Source: Actinospineispora eucalypti
GTDB taxonomy: Bacteria; Actinomycetota; Actinomycetes; Mycobacteriales; Pseudonocardiaceae
Reading direction: 5' to 3'
Length of the DNA stretch: 64,000 nucleotides
Assembly: GCA_014208095.1 (NCBI GenBank)
Contig: JACHMT010000001.1
Span: forward strand, 2,480,001 to 2,544,000
Made by a program: the position numbers and the translations under genes. The notes beneath the pieces were generated by a model that saw only the letters and a program-made list of their open reading frames with translations, ran no database searches and was not told the origin of the DNA. Below are positions 8,291 through 16,852 of this stretch, in pieces. How positions within the stretch are numbered: position 1 is the stretch's first letter; every line of letters begins with the position of its first letter.

Positions 8291-9547
8291 ATGACCGTCA
8301 CCGCCAACCCGTCCCGGTACGCGGAGCTGATCAGGCCGGACCGGGTACACGGGTCGCTGTACACCGACCCGGAGATCTTCGCCGAGGAGCTGGAGCGGAT
8401 CTGGTACACCGGCTGGGTCTACGTCGGCCACGAGAGCGAGATCGCCCAGCGAGGCGACTACGTGGTCAAGAGCATCGGCCCGCAGTCGGTGATCATGACC
8501 AGGGACCGGACCGGCCAGGTGCACCTGCTGCTCAACCGGTGCAGCCACCGGGCGAACCTGGTGTGCGACGCCGAGCGCGGCAACTCCAACGCGCTGCGCT
8601 GCCAGTACCACGGGTGGACCTTCAGCAACAACGGCGACCTGCTCGGCTACCCGTTCATGCAGGGCTACGGGGGCAAGGAGAAGAAGAAGGAGCTGGGGCT
8701 GGGCCGGGTCACCCGCACCGAGTCGTACCGCGGTTTCGTGTTCGGCAGCTTCGCCCCGGACGGCCCCACCCTGCGCGAGCACCTGGGCGACGCGGCGGAG
8801 GCCATCGACCGGCTGGTAGCGCTGTCCCCGGAGGGCGAGGTCCGGCTCACCGCCGGTTGGCTCAAGCACAAGGTGAAGGCCAACTGGAAGATGCTGGTGG
8901 AGAACGAGACGGACGGCTACCACCCGCAGTTCGTGCACGCGTCGATCTTCGAGGTGGCCAAGAGCGGCATCGGCGACCTGTACAGCGACAAGTCGGCGGC
9001 GGTCAGCCGGGACCTGGGCAACGGGCACACGGAGAACGACCTGCGCCCGGAGTTCCGCCGCCTGGGCGTGCCGATGGGCTGGTTCGGCACCACCGCCGAC
9101 CGGATGCCCGAGTACGTCAGCGACCTGCGGAAGGCGTACGGCGAGTCGGCCGAGACGTCGCTGATCGACGGCTCCCCGCACGTGATGATCTGGCCGAACC
9201 TGTTCATCGCGGAGATCCAGCTGTTCGTCATCCAGCCGCTGGCCGTGGACCAGACGGTCCAGCACGTCACCGCGTTGCAGTTCGCCGGCGCGCCGCAGCT
9301 GAACGAGCGCATGCTGCGCCAGACGCTCGGCTCGGTCGGCCCGGCCGGCTTCCTGCTCGCCGACGACTCGGAGATGTACGAGCGCAACCAGCGCGGCGTG
9401 CAGGCCCGTCATCCGGAGTGGCTGACCATCAGCCGGGGCATGCACCGGGAGCGCGTCGACGCGCGCGGCCACACCATCGGCTACGCCACCGACGAGGTCC
9501 CGCTGCGCGCGATCTGGCAGCACTACCTGGGGCTGATGAACCGGTGA
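8291..9547 (+). CDS. Rieske non-heme iron oxygenase, alpha subunit
   Basis: Catalytic subunit of a ring-hydroxylating oxygenase, 418 aa. The N-terminal Rieske domain has C-S-H at about residue 90 and CQYH about 20 residues on ([2Fe-2S] ligands). The mononuclear iron motif is NETDGYHPQFVH, with two histidines spaced by four residues and the bridging Asp. ATG 8291 is chosen because GGAGG precedes it by 9 bases. Followed by the beta subunit with a GTGA overlap. No ferredoxin or reductase gene is nearby, so electrons must come from elsewhere. Likely substrate: an aromatic acid or its CoA ester. Confidence 0.93.
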   Translation: MTVTANPSRYAELIRPDRVHGSLYTDPEIFAEELERIWYTGWVYVGHESEIAQRGDYVVKSIGPQSVIMTRDRTGQVHLLLNRCSHRANLVCDAERGNSNALRCQYHGWTFSNNGDLLGYPFMQGYGGKEKKKELGLGRVTRTESYRGFVFGSFAPDGPTLREHLGDAAEAIDRLVALSPEGEVRLTAGWLKHKVKANWKMLVENETDGYHPQFVHASIFEVAKSGIGDLYSDKSAAVSRDLGNGHTENDLRPEFRRLGVPMGWFGTTADRMPEYVSDLRKAYGESAETSLIDGSPHVMIWPNLFIAEIQLFVIQPLAVDQTVQHVTALQFAGAPQLNERMLRQTLGSVGPAGFLLADDSEMYERNQRGVQARHPEWLTISRGMHRERVDARGHTIGYATDEVPLRAIWQHYLGLMNR

Positions 9548-10017
9548 CCGGGCTGACCGACGTCGCGCAGTTCCTGTACCGCGAGGCCCGCCTGGCCGAC
9601 GAGCACGACTACGACGGCTGGGAGTCGCTGTGGACCGACGACGGGCTGTACTGGATCCCCGCCGGGGGCAGCTCGGCGGAGGACCCGGACACCCAGGTGT
9701 CCATCGCCTACGACAACCGCTCCCGCATCGCGCTGCGGGTGGCCCAGCTCAAGAGCGGCAAGCGGCACTCCCAGACACCGCCGTCCAGCGTGCGCCGGAT
9801 GATCAGCAACATCGAGCTGCTCGGGGAGGATTCCGGTGACCAATGCGTCGGCGCCAACTTCCTGGCCGTGGAGTCGCGCGAGCGGGGCACCCAGCTGTGG
9901 GCCGGCCGCGCCGAGTACCGGCTGCGGCAGGTCGACGGAGAGCTGCGGATGGCGGTCAAGAAGGTGAGCCTGGTAGACCGGGACCGCGCCCTCTACACGC
10001 TGTCCTTCCTCATCTGA
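9544..10017 (+). CDS. Rieske oxygenase, beta subunit
   Basis: Small subunit of the oxygenase (157 aa) with the NTF2-like fold typical of ring-hydroxylating dioxygenase beta chains: QFLYREARLADEHDYDGWESLWTDD at the start and a C-terminal KKVSLVDRDRALYTLSFLI. GTG start overlaps the alpha-subunit stop. Structural role in an alpha3beta3 assembly is expected from the family. Confidence 0.92.
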   Translation: MTGLTDVAQFLYREARLADEHDYDGWESLWTDDGLYWIPAGGSSAEDPDTQVSIAYDNRSRIALRVAQLKSGKRHSQTPPSSVRRMISNIELLGEDSGDQCVGANFLAVESRERGTQLWAGRAEYRLRQVDGELRMAVKKVSLVDRDRALYTLSFLI

Positions 10018-10018
10018 A

Positions 10019-10249
10019 ATGGCCTCCCGAGAAGATCCGATCGGCACCGTGGCCAGCGAGTTCGCCGCGGTGTCGGTGAGCGTCGACCACACCGCCAACG
10101 GCCCGAGGCTCCGCCTGGAGGACCTGAACAGCGGGCGCGTCGCCTTCCTGGACGCGCTGCAGCTGGAGTCGCTGGTCTGGCTGCCCGCCGAACGGCTGGA
10201 GCAGCTGGTCGACCCCTCCCACAACCGCTGGCGAGACGAGGCACGATGA
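10019..10249 (+). CDS. Small conserved protein of the Rieske operon
   Basis: 76-aa soluble protein, no cysteine, two or three beta strands (VSVSVDHTANGPRLRLEDLNSG) followed by helices (LDALQLESLVWLPAERLEQLV). Starts one base after the beta-subunit stop and overlaps the CoA-ligase start by ATGA, so it is surely translated with them. I do not recognise a family. Its fixed position suggests an accessory role for the oxygenase or ligase. Confidence 0.6.
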   Translation: MASREDPIGTVASEFAAVSVSVDHTANGPRLRLEDLNSGRVAFLDALQLESLVWLPAERLEQLVDPSHNRWRDEAR

Positions 10250-11946
10250 CCCGCTCGAGCACCGAACAGCGCCGGGAGACGCTGCTGGCCGATCACCCGA
10301 CCTGGCGGCCGCGCACGCTGGACCAGGCGCTGCGCGAGGCGGGGCGGCGGTACGGCGACCGGCCGCTGGTGCTCACCGACGACCGTGCGCTGAGCTACGC
10401 GGAAGCGGCCGAGTGGGCGGGCAAACTGGCCGACGGGCTGGCCGCCGCCGGGGTGCGCCCGGGTGACCGGGTGGGCGTGGTGATGGCCAACTACCTGGAG
10501 TTCGTGCCGGTGAAGTTCGCCATAGCGGCAGCCGGCGCGGTGGCCATCCCGTTCAACTACCTGTACCGGCGGGACGAGCTGGCCTACGTGCTGGCCCAGT
10601 CTCGGTGCGCGATGTTGATCACTATGACGGGGTTCGCCGGCCTGGACTACCTGGCCATGCTGGACGAGATCGCACCCGGGTGGTCAGCGGGACCGACCGA
10701 GGCGTTGCCCGAGCTGCGCAAGGTCGCGCTGCTGTCCACCGACGGCCGGACGCGGGACGGCGTGCCGGACATCGCCTCGCTGACTCGCCTGGGCGCGGCC
10801 AACCCCGGGGCGGCCTCGGCGGCGGCACACCGGCCCGACGACGTGGGCGACATCCTGTACACCTCGGGCACCACCGGCTCGCCCAAGGGCGTCATGGTGA
10901 CCCACGACGCGGTACTCCGCACCGGCTACGCCTCGGCGCTGACCAGGGCGTTCGAGGACGGCCGGCGGATCCTGTTCTCGCTGCCCTGCTACCACATGTT
11001 CGGCTACGTGGAGGGGTTGCTGGCCGCGCTGTTCGTCGGCGGGGCGATCGTGCCGCAGACCGCGTTCGACCCGGCCCGCTACTTCGCCGGCATCGCCCGG
11101 CACCGGGCCACCGACATCCTCTGCGTGCCCACCATGACGGTGGCGCTGCTGGAACACCCGGCGCGCACGGAGCACGACCTGTCCTCGGTGTTCGGCATCC
11201 TGTCCGGCGCCGCGCCGGCGCCGCGCTGGCTGTGGGAGCGGGTGCGCTCCGACCTCGGCATCGACGAGATCACCACCGGCTACGGCATGACCGAGGCGGG
11301 CGGCGCGATGACGCTCAGCCGCCCGGAGGACACCCTGGACCTGCACTCGGGCACGGTGGGCGCGGTGAAGATGGCCGGCGCGGCCGGGTTGCCCGAAGCC
11401 GGCGGCGCGCTGTGCGAGTACAAGACCATCGACCCGGTGACCGGGGCGGACCTGCCGCCGGGCACCGAGGGGGAGCTGTGCTCGCGCGGCCCGAACACCA
11501 TGCTCGGCTTCTGGGAGAAGCCCGAGGAATCGGCCGCCGCGCTGCGCGGCGAATGGCTGCGCTCGGGCGACCTCGGCCGGGTGCGCTCCGACGGATATCT
11601 GCAGATCACCGGCCGCAGCAAGGAGCTGTACAAGAGCGGCGGCGAGCTGGTCATGCCCAAGGAGGTGGAGGAGCTGCTCTGCGCGCACCCCGGCGTCAGC
11701 CAGGCGTTCGCGATCGGCGTGCCGGACGACCGCTGGGGCGAAGTCGGCTGCGCCTGGGTGGTCCCGGAACCCGGGTCGAACGTGACCGTGGCGGAGCTGC
11801 TCGAGCTGTGCAAGTCGAAGCTGGCCCGCTTCAAAGTGCCCAAGCACGTGCTCTTCCTGACCGCCGAGGAACTCCCCACCACCCCCACCGGCAAAGTCCA
11901 AAAGTTCGCCCTGGTCAAACGCGCCACCCAGCGCCTGTCCGGATAG
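10246..11946 (+). CDS. Acyl/aryl-CoA ligase (AMP-binding family)
   Basis: ANL-superfamily adenylate-forming enzyme of 566 aa. P-loop-like motif YTSGTTGSPKGVM (residues about 204-216), aromatic-rich substrate region CYHMFGYVEG, adenine motif GYGMTE, hinge RSGDLG, and catalytic Lys in TPTGKVQK near the C-terminus. It should activate a carboxylic acid to its CoA thioester with ATP, feeding the crotonases, SDR and acyl-CoA dehydrogenase. Last gene of the Rieske operon; substrate chain or ring is not readable from sequence. Confidence 0.9.
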   Translation: MTRSSTEQRRETLLADHPTWRPRTLDQALREAGRRYGDRPLVLTDDRALSYAEAAEWAGKLADGLAAAGVRPGDRVGVVMANYLEFVPVKFAIAAAGAVAIPFNYLYRRDELAYVLAQSRCAMLITMTGFAGLDYLAMLDEIAPGWSAGPTEALPELRKVALLSTDGRTRDGVPDIASLTRLGAANPGAASAAAHRPDDVGDILYTSGTTGSPKGVMVTHDAVLRTGYASALTRAFEDGRRILFSLPCYHMFGYVEGLLAALFVGGAIVPQTAFDPARYFAGIARHRATDILCVPTMTVALLEHPARTEHDLSSVFGILSGAAPAPRWLWERVRSDLGIDEITTGYGMTEAGGAMTLSRPEDTLDLHSGTVGAVKMAGAAGLPEAGGALCEYKTIDPVTGADLPPGTEGELCSRGPNTMLGFWEKPEESAAALRGEWLRSGDLGRVRSDGYLQITGRSKELYKSGGELVMPKEVEELLCAHPGVSQAFAIGVPDDRWGEVGCAWVVPEPGSNVTVAELLELCKSKLARFKVPKHVLFLTAEELPTTPTGKVQKFALVKRATQRLSG

Positions 11947-12139
11947 CCCACAGATGATCGACATCATCATCATTGCCCTTTTACCTGCGGGTAACGGCAG
12001 TGATGATGAACTCGATCGTCATCAGGCGGAGAGGTCCGCCAGCATCTACTCGCGCGGGTTTCGATCACCGTGCCGAGCCGGCTGAGGGCCGCTCGCATGG
12101 CTCCCAAACCGTGCGTGCGGGCGACCTGATGGGTGGAAC

Positions 12140-12781
12140 TTAGCGGGCGGCGGAGGCGTAGAGGGTGTTCCAGATGATGGTGGTGTAGGCGTCTACCAGG
12201 TCTTTCAGGTCCTCGGTGGTGGCGTCGCGGATTAGTCGGTGCAGGCCGCGCTCGGCCATCCACTGCAGCCAGGCGGCGGTTTGCGCGGGTAGCAACTTCT
12301 GGTCCACCCAGCCGCCGGACTGGCCGGCCTTGATGTGTTTGCGCAGGCCGGCGATGTTGCGCTCCATCATGGTTTCCACCTGCTCGCGCACGCCGGGGTC
12401 GTAGGCGGCGGCGTCGAAGGCGGCGGCCATCAGTGTGGTGTGCGGCCGGTAGACCTCCACCACCTGGTCCAGCGCGGCGCGCAGCTCCTCCCAGGTCACC
12501 GCCCCTCGCTCGGAGCCCAGCGACCACCAGGTCTGCGCGGCCAGGTCCAGCTCGGAGATGATGTCCGCCAGCCAGCCCTGGATGAGCTCGCCCTTGTCCT
12601 CGAAGTACACGTAGAACGTGGACCGGGACACCCCGGCCAGCGAGACCAGGCGCTCCACCGACAGCTCGGTGAAGCTCTCGCCCTCGGCCAGCAGCGACTC
12701 CACGGCGGTGAGCAGCCGCGCGCGGATCTGGTCGCGCCGCTCGGCGCGACCCCCCTGGGACTTGCGGGTAACGGAGGGCAC
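12140..12781 (-). CDS. TetR-family regulator of the catabolic cluster
   Basis: 213 aa, GTG start at 12781. N-terminal TetR HTH (about 25-70: LTELSVERLVSLAGVSRSTFYVYFEDKGEL) and a helical C-terminal ligand domain. It lies 4 bp after the acyl-CoA dehydrogenase and is co-transcribed with it from a promoter carrying operator copy 4 (13969-13995). This makes it the natural candidate for the repressor that binds all four palindromes, with an acyl-CoA intermediate as inducer (inference). Confidence 0.87.
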   Translation of the reverse strand: MPSVTRKSQGGRAERRDQIRARLLTAVESLLAEGESFTELSVERLVSLAGVSRSTFYVYFEDKGELIQGWLADIISELDLAAQTWWSLGSERGAVTWEELRAALDQVVEVYRPHTTLMAAAFDAAAYDPGVREQVETMMERNIAGLRKHIKAGQSGGWVDQKLLPAQTAAWLQWMAERGLHRLIRDATTEDLKDLVDAYTTIIWNTLYASAAR

Positions 12782-12785
12782 GGCG

Positions 12786-13949
12786 TCAGAACCCGTACGA
12801 TTTGCCGATCACATCGAGCATGATCTCATCCGCCCCGGCGCCGATGCGGTAGAGGCGGATGTCCCGGAGCACCCGGGACACGTCGTACTCGTCCATGTAG
12901 CCCGCGCCGCCGTGGATCTGCACGCACTCGTCGGCCACCTCCCACGCGGTCTGCGTGGCCAGCAGCTTGGCCATGGAGATCTCCCGCACCGGGTATTCGC
13001 CGGCCGCGTAGGACCGGGCGGTCTGGTAGATCAGCGCGCGGGCGCCGGCCAGCCGGGTGGCCATCGCGGCGAACTTGTGCCGGATCGCCTGGTGCTGGCC
13101 CAGCGGCCGGCCGAAGGTGTGCCGCTCGCGGGCGTACCGCAGCGTCTTGTCGAACGCGTACTGCCCGTAGGCCAGGCAGCCGGCCGCGCCGATCAGCCGC
13201 TCGGCCTGCAGCTCCCACATGATGTGCTCGAAGCCCTTGCCCACCGTGCCGAGCACCGCCGAGTCGTCCAGCCACACGTCGTCGAAGGACAGCAGCGCGG
13301 TGTCCGAGGCGTGCATGCCCATCTTGCGCAGCTTCTGCTGCCGGGTCACCCCGGGCGTGGACATCGGCACCAGGAACAGGGTGAACCCGTGGTGGCCGGA
13401 GTCCGGGTCGGTCTTGGTGACCAGCACGATCATGTCGTTGCGGTGGCCATTGGTGATGAAGGTCTTGGACCCGTTGATCAGCCAGCCGCCGTCGTGGCGC
13501 ACCGCCCTGGTCTTGATCGAGGCCACGTCCGAGCCGGCGTCCGGCTCGGTGATGCCCAGTGAGTAGATCTTCTCGCCGGCCACTCCGGGGCGCACCCAGC
13601 GCTGCTTCTGCTCCTCGGTGCCGAACTCCAGGATGGGCGGCATCACCATGTCGGTGTGCACGGACAGGCCCATCAGGAACCCGCCGCTGCCGCCCCGGGC
13701 GATCTCCTCGGCCAGCACCAGGTTGGTGAAGTAGTCGCCACCCTGGCCGCCGTACTGCTCCGGCACCGACAGCCCGAGAAAGCCCAGCTCACCCATCCGC
13801 CGGACGATCGAGTCCGGGAAGGTGCGCTCCTCCCACTCGGCGACGTGCGGCACTATCTCGCGCTCCACGAAGGCGCGGATGGCGGCGCGCAGGGCCTCGT
13901 GCTCGTCGGTGAACACCACATGTGAACTGGCCGGCGCGGTGGCGGTCAT
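12786..13949 (-). CDS. Acyl-CoA dehydrogenase
   Basis: FAD-dependent dehydrogenase of 387 aa. ATG at 13949 has GGAG 6 bases upstream; the longer reading frame above it is discarded because it runs through the operator and into the next gene. N-terminal helical domain, FAD motif YSLGITEPDAGSD, second signature DECVQIHGGAGYMDEYDVSRVLRDIR. It forms a trans-2,3 double bond in a CoA ester, passing electrons to ETF. First gene of the ACD-TetR operon. Confidence 0.92.
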   Translation of the reverse strand: MTATAPASSHVVFTDEHEALRAAIRAFVEREIVPHVAEWEERTFPDSIVRRMGELGFLGLSVPEQYGGQGGDYFTNLVLAEEIARGGSGGFLMGLSVHTDMVMPPILEFGTEEQKQRWVRPGVAGEKIYSLGITEPDAGSDVASIKTRAVRHDGGWLINGSKTFITNGHRNDMIVLVTKTDPDSGHHGFTLFLVPMSTPGVTRQQKLRKMGMHASDTALLSFDDVWLDDSAVLGTVGKGFEHIMWELQAERLIGAAGCLAYGQYAFDKTLRYARERHTFGRPLGQHQAIRHKFAAMATRLAGARALIYQTARSYAAGEYPVREISMAKLLATQTAWEVADECVQIHGGAGYMDEYDVSRVLRDIRLYRIGAGADEIMLDVIGKSYGF

Positions 13950-13968
13950 GGCTGCTCCAAGAACTGGC

Positions 13969-13995
13969 TGGACAATCTGTCCGGACGCTATGACC
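13969..13995 (-). promoter_or_regulatory. Palindromic operator, copy 4 of 4
   Basis: TGGACA-ATC-TGTCCG, GACG-CTA-TGACC, matching the layout at 272, 6480 and 8236. It lies 20 bp upstream of the acyl-CoA dehydrogenase start and between it and the end of the alpha/beta hydrolase, so it most likely controls the ACD-TetR operon and gives autoregulation. Confidence 0.62.
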
Positions 13996-14007
13996 GACAG
14001 TATCAGC

Positions 14008-14784
14008 TCAGTCGGCGGCGAGCGCATCCTCGATGTGCTTGGCCAGCAGCTGTGGCGCCTGGGCGTGGGCCAGGTGACCCTGCCCGGCCAGCCGGTCCAC
14101 GCGCGCATCCGGCAGCGCGCGGGCGAACGGGGCGAACGCCGTGCCGTAGGGCGGCCGGTGCTCGTTCAGCTCGCCGAGCAGCAGGGTGACCGGGCAGGAG
14201 ATCTCGCGGTACCGGTCGAACGCGGGAGCGAAGTTGTCGATCGCGGCCAGCTCCTCGGCCAGCGGCCCGGCCAGGCGCCGCAGCACCGGCCACACCGGGT
14301 CGGCGCGCAGCGCGGCCACGTACTCCGGTGTGAACCCGGACACGGTGATGTTCACGATCTCCACCGCCCGGTCCAGGTCGCCGGACCGGATGGCCGCCCG
14401 CAGCGGGTCCAGGGCCTCGGGGGCGAACGGGCGGCTGACCGGTTCGTACAGGGTGAGCGAGCGAGGCGCCGCCCGCTCCACGGAAGCCGAGACCGCGATC
14501 AGGGCGCCGTAGCTCCAGCCGAACAGGTCCACCGGCTCGCCCAGGCCGTCCAGCACCCAGTGGAGGTCGTCGATCTCGGTGCGCACCGAGTAGTCCGGGC
14601 CGAGCGGGGCACTGGCCGCCCGGCCGCGCCGGTCGACCACGATCACCGGGTTGGGCCGGGTGAGGTGGTCGACCACCGGCCGCCAGGTCGCCGCGTCGGC
14701 CATGACGCCGGGCAGCAGGACCAGCGGCGGCCCGTCACCGTCCCGGATCTGCGCGCTCAGCGGGCCGAAGTGGATCAGTTGCAT
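14008..14784 (-). CDS. Alpha/beta hydrolase
   Basis: 258 aa. Oxyanion region LVLLPGVMADAATW, nucleophile elbow GWSYGA (Ser), acid in a LLLGELNEHRPP context and catalytic His in AGQGHLAHAQAP. Esterase, lactonase or ring-fission hydrolase activities are all possible. Last gene of the operon amidase - nitrilase-like - membrane protein - hydrolase (18280 to 14008), spaced 11 bp from the membrane-protein gene. Confidence 0.82.
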   Translation of the reverse strand: MQLIHFGPLSAQIRDGDGPPLVLLPGVMADAATWRPVVDHLTRPNPVIVVDRRGRAASAPLGPDYSVRTEIDDLHWVLDGLGEPVDLFGWSYGALIAVSASVERAAPRSLTLYEPVSRPFAPEALDPLRAAIRSGDLDRAVEIVNITVSGFTPEYVAALRADPVWPVLRRLAGPLAEELAAIDNFAPAFDRYREISCPVTLLLGELNEHRPPYGTAFAPFARALPDARVDRLAGQGHLAHAQAPQLLAKHIEDALAAD

Positions 14785-14795
14785 CGAGGGTCCTT

Positions 14796-15953
14796 TCACA
14801 GGAGGCCGACCAGCGGGACGATGACCAGGGAGCACGCGGCCATGGAGACCACGTTCCCGATGAACGGGTGGAAGTCGGCCGGCAGGCGCCGGGAGATCCA
14901 CGCGGCCAGCGGCGGCCCGGCGAGCGCGCCGAGCACCGCGCCGGCAACGAGCGCCACCGGGTTGGAGCCGTAGGCCAGCGCGACGGCCGGGGCCACGGAC
15001 ACCACCGGCACGAAGGTCGGGTACCAGCCCGCCTCCGCCCAGCGGCGCCGGTACACCAGCACGCCGACCGTGCCGGCGATCACCTGCGCCACCAGCACCG
15101 AGGGCAGCGCGCCGGACCCGTAGACCGGGGTGGACGGGTTGAGCAGGTAGGTCAGCACGGTGCCGCTGATCAACCCGATCGACGCCAGCTCGTTGCCGTA
15201 GAACTGCGGCTCGGTGAAGTCGGCCAGCGTTCGCCGGACCACCCAGCCCGGCCCCTGTTTCACCGCCGGCGTCGCGGCTTCCGGCGCGGGCAGGGGACGC
15301 GGCATCCAGGGCAGGTGCCGGCACACCAGGAAGGCGATCAGCGCGCCCACCCACATCCCGGTCACGTTGCCCACCACCGAGGGCACGCCCAGCGGCAGGC
15401 AGAAGAAGTTGACCACGAGCAGCGCCACCGGGGTGGTGAGCACCGCCCCGAGCACCGCGCCGGTGGCGGCCACCGCCCAACCCGCGCCGTACACCAGCAC
15501 CACGGCCGGCGGGACCGAGACGAACGGCACGAACGTGGGCTGCCAGGCGCCGGTGGCCGGCACGGTCCAGCCCCAGGCGGCGTCGGAGAGCAGCAGCCCC
15601 AGCAGCGCCGAACCGACCAGCCAGGGCCACAGCCCGGAGCCGTAGCTGATCGGGAAGCCCGCCCAGCGGCGGCCGCGTTTCCAGGCGGCGTGGGCCAGCC
15701 AGCCACCGGCCAGCATGCAAACCCCGCCGAGCCCGGACTTGTAGAACTGGGCCTCGGTGGTGTCGCCGATCCACCACCACAGGAAGTACGGGAGATCCCG
15801 GTACGCGCCCGCCTGCCAGTCCGGGTAGGCCGGTATCAGGTGCGGCAGCCGGCCGGCCAGTGCCGACAGCCCGGTGGCCGCCAGGGTGACCGCGCCGATC
15901 AGGGCGAGGCCGGTCAACCAGAGTCGTTCCCGGCCCTCGGTCCGGGTGTCCAT
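14796..15953 (-). CDS. Polytopic membrane protein with internal duplication
   Basis: 385 aa, about 9-11 hydrophobic segments. Two halves repeat the same layout: an (E/P)QFY(K/G) segment (TEAQFYKSGLGG / TEPQFYGNELAS), then PTFVPFVSVPPAVVLVYG in half one and PTFVPVVSVAPAVALAYG in half two, followed by an AGAVLGA-type helix and a final GNV motif (VVGNVTGMW / FIGNVVSM). ATG overlaps the stop of the nitrilase-like gene (ATGA). No transporter family is recognised. The duplicated inverted-half layout and operon with amidase and nitrilase-family enzymes suggest a transporter for an amide-type substrate (inference). Confidence 0.7.
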   Translation of the reverse strand: MDTRTEGRERLWLTGLALIGAVTLAATGLSALAGRLPHLIPAYPDWQAGAYRDLPYFLWWWIGDTTEAQFYKSGLGGVCMLAGGWLAHAAWKRGRRWAGFPISYGSGLWPWLVGSALLGLLLSDAAWGWTVPATGAWQPTFVPFVSVPPAVVLVYGAGWAVAATGAVLGAVLTTPVALLVVNFFCLPLGVPSVVGNVTGMWVGALIAFLVCRHLPWMPRPLPAPEAATPAVKQGPGWVVRRTLADFTEPQFYGNELASIGLISGTVLTYLLNPSTPVYGSGALPSVLVAQVIAGTVGVLVYRRRWAEAGWYPTFVPVVSVAPAVALAYGSNPVALVAGAVLGALAGPPLAAWISRRLPADFHPFIGNVVSMAACSLVIVPLVGLL

Positions 15954-16840
15954 CAGCGGGGCAGCGCCGAGCCGCCCCGGTAGCCGAGCAGCGGATCGTA
16001 GAGGTCGGTGCGGCGGTCCCGGGCCAGGTCGTTCAGCTCGTTCCACACCAGGGCCGAGCGCGCCGCGACCAGGTCCAGGTCGCCGTAGACGATGGTCTCG
16101 CCCTCGGCGGGGGCGATCCCGCCGACCGGCCAGCCGTTGGTGCCGGTGATCAGTGAGCAGCCGAGGAACTTGCCGCCCCGCTCCTCGCCGACCCGGTCGG
16201 CGGCCACGAACGCGACGTTGCTCACGTGGGAGGCGGTCATCGTCAGGTAGGCGGCCATGCACCGGCCGGCGTCGTCGAACAGCGGCGGCGGGGTCCACAC
16301 CCAGTTGTTCGCGCTGCAGATGACGTCCGCCCCCTGCACGGCCAGCAGCCGGGCGGTCTCGGGGAACCAGATGTCCCAGCAGATGAGCAGGCCGATCCGC
16401 CCGATCCGGGTGTCGAACACCGGGAAGCCGAGGTCCCCGGGCGTGAAGTACAGCTTCTCCCGGTTCCACAGGTGGGTCTTGCGGTACTTGCCGATGAACC
16501 CGTCCGGCCCGATGAGCACGGCGGTGTCGAACAGCCGGACGCCGTCGCACTCGGTCAGCCCGCCGACCAGGTGGATGCCCCGCTCGCGGGCGAGCGCCAC
16601 CCAGGCGTCGGTGGTCGGCCCTTCGGGCACCCGCTCGGCGTGCGCGTACGCCTCCTCCCGGGTCTCGAAGGCGTAGCCGGTGTTGGCCAGCTCGGGCAGC
16701 ACGACCAGGGTGGCGCCCCGGTCGGCGGCCTCGTTGACCAGCTCGAGGGTCCGCTTCAGGTTCGCGTCCTTGTTGGCCACGCCCACCCTGGGGTCGAACT
16801 GGATGGCGGCGGCGGTGACCGGGCTGGTGGCAGGGGACAT
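15953..16840 (-). CDS. Carbon-nitrogen hydrolase (nitrilase superfamily)
   Basis: 295 aa with the Glu-Lys-Cys triad of the superfamily: Glu in VVLPELANTGY (about residue 50), Lys in GKYRKTHLW (about 120) and Cys in LLICWDIWFPE (about 155). ATG 16840 follows the amidase stop by 12 bp. The family includes aliphatic amidases, N-carbamoylases and nitrilases; the CWDIWFPE block alone does not separate them. Together with the amidase it points to an amide, carbamoyl or nitrile nitrogen source or detoxification step. Confidence 0.88.
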   Translation of the reverse strand: MSPATSPVTAAAIQFDPRVGVANKDANLKRTLELVNEAADRGATLVVLPELANTGYAFETREEAYAHAERVPEGPTTDAWVALARERGIHLVGGLTECDGVRLFDTAVLIGPDGFIGKYRKTHLWNREKLYFTPGDLGFPVFDTRIGRIGLLICWDIWFPETARLLAVQGADVICSANNWVWTPPPLFDDAGRCMAAYLTMTASHVSNVAFVAADRVGEERGGKFLGCSLITGTNGWPVGGIAPAEGETIVYGDLDLVAARSALVWNELNDLARDRRTDLYDPLLGYRGGSALPR

Positions 16841-16852
16841 CGTTGTTTCCCT

